Notes under the pieces: generated by a model
What the model saw: only the letters and a program-made list of their open reading frames with translations
Told to the model about the DNA's origin: nothing
Databases searched by the model: none
Position numbers and translations under genes: made by a program
Origin: Candidatus Heimdallarchaeota archaeon
GTDB taxonomy: Archaea > Asgardarchaeota > Heimdallarchaeia > Heimdallarchaeales > Heimdallarchaeaceae
Direction: 5' to 3'
NCBI GenBank assembly: GCA_016839875.1
Contig: JAEOTK010000100.1
Location: 1 to 7,783, forward strand
DNA: 7,783 bases
Shown here: positions 1 through 5,853 of the stretch, piece after piece
Numbering within the stretch: position 1 is the first letter of the stretch
How the letters are laid out: each line of letters begins with the position of its first letter

Positions 1-368
1 TAGCACTCATCAATCTTTGTGAACTGTTAATGAATGAATTCAGCATATCTGGGGAAAAAGAAGTAATGGATGAGCTTGAAAAGCATACAGACAAATTAGA
101 GGAAGTAGCTAATAAACAAAAATCATTATCATATATTCTAAGATTAGAAGTGAAGAACATCAGGCTTCATACTATCTGGTTAAAAGACATCTATTCTTTA
201 GCTGATGTAGATTTAAAGAAAGCTAAAGCTCTTATAGAAGAAGCAATGAACATTGCAGATGAAGAAGGATTGGTTCAGCTTGCAGAGAAAATCAATCGAC
301 AACAATCAAAGCTCTATAGTCAGTTACTTCAATGGAATGAATTTATTCAAAAGCAAGATTTTATCTAA
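1..368 (+). CDS. C-terminal part of a TPR-like helical repeat protein (5' end outside window)
   Basis: The frame that ends at the TAA at 366-368 is open back to base 3 (Ala-Leu-Ile-Asn-Leu-Cys-Glu-Leu-Leu precedes the ATG at 30). That ATG is therefore probably an internal methionine and about 121 residues of a longer protein are visible. The residues form amphipathic helices: a charged helix near SGEKEVMDELEKHTDKLEEV, a helix around SYILRLEVKNIRLHTIW, a second one with LKKAKALIEEAMNIADEEGL, and a final one ending in LLQWNEFI. The A-K-A-L-I-E-E-A spacing and the Asp/Glu-Gly-Leu turn between helices are TPR-like. From memory this matches the C-terminal ends of large TPR proteins common in Asgard and some other archaea, which are presumed protein-protein interaction scaffolds. 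The partner is unknown. It converges on the gene ending at 463. Any N-terminal domain lies off the window, so the full architecture cannot be judged. Confidence 0.75.
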   Translation, partial: ALINLCELLMNEFSISGEKEVMDELEKHTDKLEEVANKQKSLSYILRLEVKNIRLHTIWLKDIYSLADVDLKKAKALIEEAMNIADEEGLVQLAEKINRQQSKLYSQLLQWNEFIQKQDFI

Positions 369-462
369 TTGTTTTCACCCTTTAATTAGAGCAAGTTTCC
401 TTTCACAAATGGTATGCTAGTATCGTTAAAAATAAGTTCTTAGAAAACTCAATTGTTACTGT
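369..462. other. Convergent intergenic spacer with T-rich ends on both strands
   Basis: This 94-base gap lies between two convergent genes. On the + strand the TPR-like gene is followed at once by a T-rich stretch (TTGTTTTC at 369-376), and on the - strand a T5 run lies at 428-432, about 30 bases past the 209-residue gene. T-rich tracts are typical archaeal transcription stop signals, but there is no convincing hairpin, so the role is inferred. No coding or RNA gene is visible here. Confidence 0.35.
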
Positions 463-1092
463 CTATTTACAATCCATTTCATTAGCTTCTGAAAGTGCAT
501 GTATTTTTTTCATAACAATCTTTTTCTTCTTATCGAATTGTTTAGTAGAAATTTCTGTTTTTGTAATTTGAGCATATTTCAATAGAATTGCTGTATTTTG
601 AAGAAGAGATAGATCAACATCTGCGGTTTGATAAAGACATTCTAGAAGCTTATCAAATTGTCTTTTGGATAGTTGATCATCAAATTCCTTTTTGAGAACC
701 TTATTGGTAGCAAGCATTGTTCTCTTGTGGAAGTATGATAATACTACACTAAGAGCAACCATCATTTTGAACTTCTTATCTTTCTTTTGTATGTCTTCTA
801 GATTGTCCATTTTATTCTGATATTGGTCAAAAATATTTTTTGCTTTAATTCTAAAAGTAGATGCAAGAGACTTTACAAACTCCTCATCCTTTCCTTCATC
901 GAAAGGTTTACTAATATTTTTTATTTTCACTATCAGTTTATCGATAACTTCTTCACTCCCTTTGACCTTAATCTTTTTCTCAGCTCTTCTATCTATTATG
1001 AAATGAGGTCTACTGAAGAACTGCTGTGATAAGAGATACTCCACAATATCGTAATGCTTCCAATTTGTTTCAGACCCCTGACCACTTGGCAT
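463..1092 (-). CDS. Lysine-rich 209-residue protein of unknown function, next to a DNA methyltransferase
   Basis: I do not recognise this family. The ATG at 1092 has a strong TATA box about 34 bases upstream, which supports the start. The protein is soluble, very rich in Lys, Asp and Glu, and has no signal peptide or membrane segment. Residues 10-45 (YDIVEYLLSQQFFSRPHFII, then DRRAEKKIKVKG) may form a small alpha/beta unit. From about 47 it looks all-helical, with a more hydrophobic helix at 108-122. A short repeat, SKRQFDK at 142-148 and STKQFDK at 182-188, hints at a duplicated helical unit. It lies 134 bases downstream of the methyltransferase on the same strand, where a cognate restriction endonuclease or other defence partner often sits. 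I find no clear PD-(D/E)xK, HNH, GIY-YIG or phospholipase-D motif, so nuclease function is only a hypothesis from position. Hand counts of 60-base lines at 481, 541 and 781 give 14-16 G+C, lower than in the metabolic genes to the right, which would fit horizontal transfer. Confidence 0.75.
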   Translation of the reverse strand: MPSGQGSETNWKHYDIVEYLLSQQFFSRPHFIIDRRAEKKIKVKGSEEVIDKLIVKIKNISKPFDEGKDEEFVKSLASTFRIKAKNIFDQYQNKMDNLEDIQKKDKKFKMMVALSVVLSYFHKRTMLATNKVLKKEFDDQLSKRQFDKLLECLYQTADVDLSLLQNTAILLKYAQITKTEISTKQFDKKKKIVMKKIHALSEANEMDCK

Positions 1093-1130
1093 TGTTATAC
1101 CATCTTATTGAGGAAACCGCTCTTTATAAA
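1092..1130 (-). promoter_or_regulatory. Archaeal TATA promoter of the 209-residue gene
   Basis: On the - strand the octamer TTTATAAA (1123-1130), preceded by A-rich sequence, is a near-ideal archaeal TATA box. Its centre is about 34 bases upstream of the ATG at 1092, which predicts transcription starting near 1100 and a leader of roughly 8 bases. No Shine-Dalgarno sequence is visible between the two. The promoter indicates that this gene is transcribed independently of the methyltransferase. Confidence 0.6.
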
Positions 1131-1189
1131 TTTTAGTCTCTACCTCTCCAAACTCGAGTAATAGGAAGTATTTTCAAAATTTTTACGAC

Positions 1190-1217
1190 AAAAAACTTCA
1201 GTCTTACGAATTCTGAA
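1190..1217 (-). terminator. Hairpin plus T6 after the methyltransferase gene
   Basis: On the - strand, about 10 bases past the methyltransferase stop, TTCAG (1213-1217) can pair with CTGAA (1197-1201) across an 11-base loop. One base later comes a run of six T (1190-1195). The stem is only 5 bp, so the T run is probably the main signal, as is usual in archaea. Its place ahead of the next gene's own TATA box suggests that the methyltransferase transcript ends here. Confidence 0.4.
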
Positions 1218-1226
1218 TATATTGAT

Positions 1227-2765
1227 CTAAATAATCCATTTCTCGAATGATTTATCTTGAAATGCGTTTTGAATTATTTTTTCTATTTTACTTTTTTGTG
1301 AAATATCTCTTTCCTCAAAAATCTTCTTAGCTGTTATAGCTATTTTGTTTCGTATATCTTCATTAAAAGAAGGTATCTTGATATTTGCCAGAATTCTTTG
1401 AGTATATGCTACTCTATGTCCTCTTCTAGCACCTGCAGAGAGATAATATTCCCGGAAGAAATTACTATTAAGGTACCCTAACAGAAAGAAAACATTCGTT
1501 TTTTCTGGAATTATAGTCAACACGTCTCCAGAAGGATAGATTTCTTCTGATGATAGGCTGAATCTATTAGTTTTGCTTCTATCAAGATTGGGGACAAAAA
1601 TCTTTGTTGTTGAGATGTTTTTATTGTAATCTTCAAAGTTACGTAATGCTTGCCAATTGAACCACTTCTTCTTTTTAGGTAGGTATCTACTCACCATAGA
1701 AGTTTTGAATGGAATCATTTTCTTATAGAAAGAAGGATATTTCTCTGCAAATTCCTTTTCTGTATCCACCAAATGATCAATTAGGATATATTTCGAATGA
1801 CCCTCTGTCCAATATCCCTTGCAGTGTTTAGCCTTAATAGCAGATATAATACCTTCTGTTTCATTTTTAGAATAAGTAGAAGTATAGTAATCTGATATAA
1901 GAAAAGCATTCTCAAATCCGGTTACTAATCCCACACCTACCCATGCAATTTCCTTTAATCGCACATACTTCGGAATCTCAATTTCTGGATAGGTAGACCA
2001 AATATCTTCAGAGGAAGCAAAGATGGGTTTCTCAATGTATTGAAATATTTCATTACTCTGTTTAGAGTTAAATGATTCAATAGCTGATGTATGAATATTT
2101 TTTGCAGTAGTATTTTTATTAAGAATCCGTAAGACTTGTGTTGTTTGATTTTCATCAGGTTTTTTCTTTACAAATTTGAAAATTATAGTTTCTGGATTTT
2201 CTCCCTCAAAAAGACGTACTTCGTCTAAATCAATTATTGTTTCGATATATCCTGATGAAAGGATTTTCTCTCTTACTATTTTTGCAAAAGTATTATAGAA
2301 AAAACCATAGGGAACAATGTAAATCAGTTCTCCATTTTCTTCTAAAATGTCAATTGCTTTCATGATAAAAGCATAATAGATGTCCGATTCTTTACTCCTA
2401 ACTATACTTTCTACTTTCTTCCTTGTTTCCTCTGGAAGTGAGTTATAATGTAAATAAGGGGGATTACCTATTATTACATCATAATTTCTTTCAGGTTCCC
2501 AATCTAAGAAATCTTCATTATAGATCTCAATATCTGGGTAGTTCTTTTTACAATAAGAATAAAGAGACTGATCAAGTTCTATCCCTTCCAAATTGGAGAA
2601 ATTGTTTTCCTTCAGACAGTTTAGAAAAACTCCTTTTCCACAACCAGAATCTAGAATAGGATTGGTTGTTTTTGTGTCGGAAATAAGAGAGACCATCAAT
2701 TTGACAATGTCAACAGGTGTTTCAACAAAGGAAATTGATGCTTCTCTGAAGGTTGTTTCAGTCAC
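1227..2765 (-). CDS. N6-adenine DNA methyltransferase, M.TaqI/Eco57I-like (gamma class)
   Basis: This enzyme transfers a methyl group from S-adenosylmethionine to the N6 of adenine in a specific DNA sequence. Motifs appear in gamma-class order: motif X around FVETPVDIVKLMVSL (13-27), motif I ILDSGCGKG (37-45) for SAM binding, the acidic GIELD (61-65), NEDFLDW (83-89), catalytic motif IV NPPY (101-104), and GELIYIVPYGFF (145-156). Residues from about 265 to 465 form a TaqI-type target-recognition domain, with VGLVTGFENAFLI, YPSGDVLTIIP and LLGYLNSNFFREYYLSAG. At 512 residues it has no room for the extra N-terminal nuclease of single-chain type IIG enzymes, so it is a stand-alone methylase. The target sequence cannot be read from the protein. 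The GTG start at 2765 is preceded in frame by a stop two codons upstream, keeps motif X intact, and lies 26 bases from a TATA box. The 209-residue gene downstream may be its restriction partner; otherwise it is an orphan methylase. Confidence 0.92.
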   Translation of the reverse strand: MTETTFREASISFVETPVDIVKLMVSLISDTKTTNPILDSGCGKGVFLNCLKENNFSNLEGIELDQSLYSYCKKNYPDIEIYNEDFLDWEPERNYDVIIGNPPYLHYNSLPEETRKKVESIVRSKESDIYYAFIMKAIDILEENGELIYIVPYGFFYNTFAKIVREKILSSGYIETIIDLDEVRLFEGENPETIIFKFVKKKPDENQTTQVLRILNKNTTAKNIHTSAIESFNSKQSNEIFQYIEKPIFASSEDIWSTYPEIEIPKYVRLKEIAWVGVGLVTGFENAFLISDYYTSTYSKNETEGIISAIKAKHCKGYWTEGHSKYILIDHLVDTEKEFAEKYPSFYKKMIPFKTSMVSRYLPKKKKWFNWQALRNFEDYNKNISTTKIFVPNLDRSKTNRFSLSSEEIYPSGDVLTIIPEKTNVFFLLGYLNSNFFREYYLSAGARRGHRVAYTQRILANIKIPSFNEDIRNKIAITAKKIFEERDISQKSKIEKIIQNAFQDKSFEKWII

Positions 2766-2795
2766 TAATCTCTAATAGAGACTATATCTTTAAAG
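2765..2795 (-). promoter_or_regulatory. TATA promoter of the methyltransferase gene, predicted leaderless
   Basis: On the - strand TTTAAA (2789-2794) is centred about 26.5 bases from the first base of the GTG at 2765. This is the usual archaeal distance from TATA box to transcription start, so the mRNA should begin at or next to the GTG. No good Shine-Dalgarno sequence precedes it. The signal supports the GTG as the true start. The region 2766-2895 is shared with the divergent oxidase gene. Confidence 0.5.
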
Positions 2796-2843
2796 AATTT
2801 CCTAAAAGTATGAGAAGTTATTTTTTTGAAAAAAGAAAAAGAA

Positions 2844-2895
2844 TTTAAATTAGACATATCACTCTCAAAACAATATAAAACAATGAGGATTGAAA
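2844..2895 (+). promoter_or_regulatory. TATA promoter and Shine-Dalgarno site of the FMN oxidase gene
   Basis: TTTAAAT at 2844-2850 follows a purine-rich stretch (2828-2842) that could act as a TFB recognition element. Transcription would start near 2873. A GAGG Shine-Dalgarno core (2885-2888) lies 7 bases before the ATG at 2896, which selects that ATG over the in-frame TTG at 2890. This gene therefore appears to have a leader of about 23 bases, unlike its neighbours. A second AT-rich stretch (ATATAAAA, 2873-2880) is too close to the ATG to be a likely TATA box. Confidence 0.5.
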
Positions 2896-3942
2896 ATGTC
2901 AGTCGAGGATCACCGAAATAAAGCAAAAGAAAAGATGAAGGGAAAGTGTGGAGTATACCGTATTTGTGATGGAGAAAACAACCGATTATGCCAAGGTAAT
3001 AGTTATGGTAGTCCAATAGGATTTGGTGGTGTTGGATCTGGTGCAAGTTTCCAAAATAACATTAAAGCATTAAAGAAACTAAACTTGAAAATGCGTGTGA
3101 TAGGTGATGATTACACTCCTAATACAGAATATGATTTCTTTGGGAACAAGCTGAGTATGCCAATAATGGGAGCAAGTGTCACAGGAGTCAATTCATTTGG
3201 TGGAGACAATGCAATCACAGAACCTGATTTCTGTAAAGCCACTGTTCTTGGAGCAAAACAAGCAGGGACAGTTGGATGGCGTGGTGACACTTATACTTAT
3301 GATTGGGATTTCATGCCATGTTATGATGCTATTTGTAACGTAGGAGAAGGATGGGGTGTCAAGATTAGCAAACCTAGAGATCAAGAGACTCTAAAGAAAG
3401 TCTTCAAAATGTATGAAGATGGTGGAGCTATTGCTGTTGGAACTGATGTTGATGGTTGTGGTTCTACAATCATGGCAGCTCATAACAAACCTGTATTTCG
3501 AAAATCTCCTGAAGATATCAAGGAACTAGTTGCATTCACAAAACTACCTGTAATTGTCAAAGGGATTATGTCTGTTGAAGATGCAGTATCAGCAGCAGAA
3601 GCTGGAGTTTCCGCAGTAGTAGTTAGTAATCACGGTGGAAGAGTTTTAGATCATACACCAGGAACAGCTGATGTACTTCAAGATATAGTAGATGCAGTAA
3701 AAGGAAAAACAAGAGTAATAGTAGATGGAGGAATCAGAACAGGGTATGATGTTCTGAAGATGCTGGCAATAGGTGCAGAATCAGTTTTAATTGGGAGAGA
3801 TATTGTTCGTGCTGCTATTGGAGGAGGAATTGAAGGAGTACAAGCTCTTTTTGTTCTACTGAAGAATACTCTACATAAAGCTATGAGAATGACTGGAGTT
3901 GCATCTCTTAAAGATATCACACGCGATGTAATTTACAAATAA
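2896..3942 (+). CDS. FMN-dependent alpha-hydroxy-acid oxidase/dehydrogenase family protein
   Basis: This 348-residue TIM-barrel flavoprotein belongs to the family that oxidises 2-hydroxy acids such as lactate or glycolate to 2-oxo acids. The family signature is clear: Lys222 in VIVKGI, the catalytic-base motif SNHGGR (244-249, His246 and Arg249), LDHTPGT after it, the FMN phosphate-binding DGGIR (277-281), and IGRD (299-302). The His in SNHGGR separates it from the related type 2 isopentenyl-diphosphate isomerases. The N-terminus resembles clostridial and archaeal members with a short Cys-rich head (Cys18, Cys24 and Cys32 here, with Tyr21 where I recall another Cys), then GGVGSGASFQNN. The head could bind metal or be a remnant of such a site. 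The substrate and electron acceptor are not evident; an oxygen-independent dehydrogenase is as likely as an oxidase. I chose the ATG at 2896 because of the GAGG 7 bases upstream; a TTG at 2890 would add two residues. It is divergent from the methyltransferase and monocistronic. Confidence 0.88.
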   Translation: MSVEDHRNKAKEKMKGKCGVYRICDGENNRLCQGNSYGSPIGFGGVGSGASFQNNIKALKKLNLKMRVIGDDYTPNTEYDFFGNKLSMPIMGASVTGVNSFGGDNAITEPDFCKATVLGAKQAGTVGWRGDTYTYDWDFMPCYDAICNVGEGWGVKISKPRDQETLKKVFKMYEDGGAIAVGTDVDGCGSTIMAAHNKPVFRKSPEDIKELVAFTKLPVIVKGIMSVEDAVSAAEAGVSAVVVSNHGGRVLDHTPGTADVLQDIVDAVKGKTRVIVDGGIRTGYDVLKMLAIGAESVLIGRDIVRAAIGGGIEGVQALFVLLKNTLHKAMRMTGVASLKDITRDVIYK

Positions 3943-3952
3943 GTTTAAACGA

Positions 3953-3981
3953 CCTGTCTTACTTGACAGGATCTCTTTTTT
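3953..3981 (+). terminator. Hairpin-plus-T terminator after the FMN oxidase gene
   Basis: CCTGTC (3953-3958) pairs perfectly with GACAGG (3965-3970) over the 6-base loop TTACTT, followed by ATCTC and a T6 run at 3976-3981. It begins 10 bases after the oxidase stop. The T run overlaps the stop codon of the convergent membrane-protein gene (3980-3982). The stem also forms on the - strand, where it is followed by a weaker T-rich stretch, so it may serve both genes. Confidence 0.6.
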
Positions 3982-5767
3982 AGGTATAATAGTAGGTTTC
4001 TAAAACCATTTTTGAATAAATTTCATCATACATTGAAATCATTGATTCTAGTGCAAGATCTTTTTCGAAATTCTTCTTTTTCACTTTCTCTGTTCTGTCA
4101 ATCATCCATTTCTTCTGAGAGATATAGTTTCTATATCGTTTCATAGATTTGATTTTGCTAAGTTGATAAAGTAAGAATTTTCCAATTCCAATAAAAATCA
4201 AAGAAAATAGTTTAGCAAAATACCACAGACTCATCGGAAGAGCTAAGATAACCTTGAAAAGGAAAAGAAAGGCTTTCCAGAGCATTTTGAGTGTTTGTTT
4301 TGCTTGATCTCTAGCTTTTTTCTCTTCTTTCTGTTTCACTTCATCTCCAGGAAAGACAAATGCAAAGAGAGTCTTTTGAATTTCTGCAAACCTTGAACCA
4401 ATAAATATAGCTGTTCTCTTATACCAACCTTTTGAAAAATTAGTTTTGAAATTACCAAAAATATGCTTTCCATATGAAACAAAAACATTGTAAAGCTCAA
4501 CAAACACTACTACAAAACCATAAGATAGATTCTTTAGTTTAGTTCGTAACCTTCTTCTGAATCTTGGTTTAGCATGATGATCAATGAGGTATCTCTGAGC
4601 ACCTAATGCTAAGGTAAAAGCAAGTTGATTATACTCTAGATCACTCATTGGCATTTCATATTTGTTTTCAACTGCAAGAACACCCTTCAAAGCTCCTGTT
4701 AGAAGAATTGAGCTGTAAAATGGTTTTGAAACGAATTTATCACTGAGTTTACTTGTGACAAATGCTAATGTTTGTTTAGCTTCTTTATATTCGAGATCTC
4801 TTCTTTCTGCAAATTTGGCAAGACCAGGTTCTTTTTTCCAAGGGATTAAGGAGGTCTCCTTCTGCCAGATTTCTAAAGCGAATGCTCGAGAGATTGAATC
4901 TTCTACTTGAGTCATATCTAATCTGTCTTCTATTTTGGAAGAAAGCAGTCTCTTGTAAACAGCTTTATTTTTTTCAGGAAGAGATCTTGGATTTAAACTA
5001 ATTATATTGTTGAAACGAGAACTCAAATCCTGTAAATCACCCATCAAGTCAAACTTGAATTCCTCATATGTTTCGGATGAAATAGGTGGTGCATCAAAGA
5101 AAGAGAAAGAAGCTTTCGATGCTATATACGGGAGTGCAAAAAAGTCTTCTATTTTCTGATAATAAGATGCAAAGCGATAAGCTCCAACTTTTACCATTCT
5201 AAGACTGGATTTATGAAAAAGGGCATATATAGGTCCAAAGATTGTAGCAATGAAAGACAATATCCCCATGACAGTTGAGCAGATCATAGCAATTACAGTG
5301 ATAACTAGCCACAATGCTCTATCGCTCAATGTTTGAAACCATGGAACACTATCTATAACAGCTTGAAGTAGTGCATCGAAATTTGTAGTAGAGCTCTGAA
5401 TCAGTATTATTGATGCCACAATTATTAGGACAATAATCAGAAGATGGTCATAAGTTTCACCAACTCCTCTTTGTAGAGGATAAGCTTTATTGATCCTATC
5501 CTCTTTCCTGATAATCTCATCAAATTCCTCTTCAATCTTGATAACTTCGATTTTTTCTTCACTGGAAAATAGATTCGAAATATAAACAAGATACTTCCTC
5601 CAAAGATTGAGGATGGGCACAAGTTCTCTCAATCCTCTAGGAATAAGAGTCTCATATAAGAGGAACACAAACTTAGCTAATATCACTGCAAGATAGAGTA
5701 AAATACCTATTATCCATACAAAAGGAAGAAGAAGTGATTTCAGTACTCCACTAAAGCTGATGCTCAT
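3980..5767 (-). CDS. Multi-pass membrane protein of unknown function, 595 residues
   Basis: I do not recognise this family. Hydrophobic stretches suggest membrane helices at about 10-38, 107-124 and 151-184 (long enough for one long or two short helices), with one or two more at 498-536. A weaker amphipathic segment lies near 413-430. Between them are large polar regions: an acidic stretch (70-92), a mostly helical domain of about 220 residues (190-410), and a lysine-rich helical stretch with coiled-coil character at 475-492. The C-terminal tail (538-595) is basic, then acidic, and ends in ETYYYT. It lacks the EAA-loop consensus, so it is not the DppC permease expected after DppB. No enzyme motif stands out. 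The ATG at 5767 has no Shine-Dalgarno site but lies about 30 bases from a TATA-like element. The gene starts 81 bases after the permease stop on the same strand and converges with the FMN oxidase gene. Co-transcription with the permease is possible but unproven. Confidence 0.85.
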   Translation of the reverse strand: MSISFSGVLKSLLLPFVWIIGILLYLAVILAKFVFLLYETLIPRGLRELVPILNLWRKYLVYISNLFSSEEKIEVIKIEEEFDEIIRKEDRINKAYPLQRGVGETYDHLLIIVLIIVASIILIQSSTTNFDALLQAVIDSVPWFQTLSDRALWLVITVIAMICSTVMGILSFIATIFGPIYALFHKSSLRMVKVGAYRFASYYQKIEDFFALPYIASKASFSFFDAPPISSETYEEFKFDLMGDLQDLSSRFNNIISLNPRSLPEKNKAVYKRLLSSKIEDRLDMTQVEDSISRAFALEIWQKETSLIPWKKEPGLAKFAERRDLEYKEAKQTLAFVTSKLSDKFVSKPFYSSILLTGALKGVLAVENKYEMPMSDLEYNQLAFTLALGAQRYLIDHHAKPRFRRRLRTKLKNLSYGFVVVFVELYNVFVSYGKHIFGNFKTNFSKGWYKRTAIFIGSRFAEIQKTLFAFVFPGDEVKQKEEKKARDQAKQTLKMLWKAFLFLFKVILALPMSLWYFAKLFSLIFIGIGKFLLYQLSKIKSMKRYRNYISQKKWMIDRTEKVKKKNFEKDLALESMISMYDEIYSKMVLETYYYT

Positions 5768-5801
5768 AGACAGTTATATGTTGTACATCCCTTATTTTTA
5801 A
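5768..5801 (-). promoter_or_regulatory. Candidate TATA promoter of the 595-residue membrane protein
   Basis: On the - strand TTAAAAATAA (5792-5801) is centred about 30 bases upstream of the ATG at 5767, predicting a start near 5771 and a leader of only a few bases. The element is less canonical than the other TATA boxes here and the whole gap is AT-rich, so chance is a real alternative. Confidence 0.35.
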
Positions 5802-5829
5802 TTTTTGTTACTATTATACAAAGAAAATA

Positions 5830-5853
5830 ACTAGAAATTACTAGTAAACTAGT
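5830..5853. repeat. Three closely spaced ACTAG repeats at the permease stop codon
   Basis: ACTAG occurs at 5830-5834, 5840-5844 and 5848-5852. The last two are full ACTAGT palindromes separated by two A, and the final copy contains the permease stop codon (TAG on the - strand). On the - strand they are followed by T-rich sequence, so they may help end the permease transcript. The array is too short to exclude chance. Confidence 0.3.

Noticed and set aside
463..1092. PD-(D/E)xK nuclease reading of the 209-residue protein using IIDRR and AEKK
   Set aside because: The acidic residues and lysine are too close together and not on convincing strands, so no nuclease call is justified from motifs.
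1227..2765. Type IIG fused restriction-modification enzyme
   Set aside because: Motif X begins at residue 13, leaving no N-terminal nuclease domain, and the region after the methylase core matches a recognition domain only.
2821..2835. T7-G-A6 stretch in the divergent promoter region as a terminator hairpin
   Set aside because: It is a simple homopolymer symmetry in very AT-rich DNA, lies upstream of both genes, and is better explained as a promoter-flanking AT-rich tract.
2765..3046. Open frame on the - strand opposite the start of the FMN oxidase gene
   Set aside because: It lies largely within a clearly coding gene on the other strand, its sequence has no recognisable domain, and it would overlap the intergenic promoters.
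3678..3920. Open frame on the - strand inside the FMN oxidase gene
   Set aside because: It is antisense to the most conserved part of the oxidase (SNHGGR to IGRD) and looks like a shadow of that coding sequence.
2896..3942. Type 2 isopentenyl-diphosphate isomerase
   Set aside because: The SNHGGR motif with its catalytic His is that of alpha-hydroxy-acid oxidising enzymes; the isomerases lack this His.
3980..5767. DppC-type second permease
   Set aside because: There is no EAA loop and the helix layout and length do not fit DppC, despite its position after DppB.
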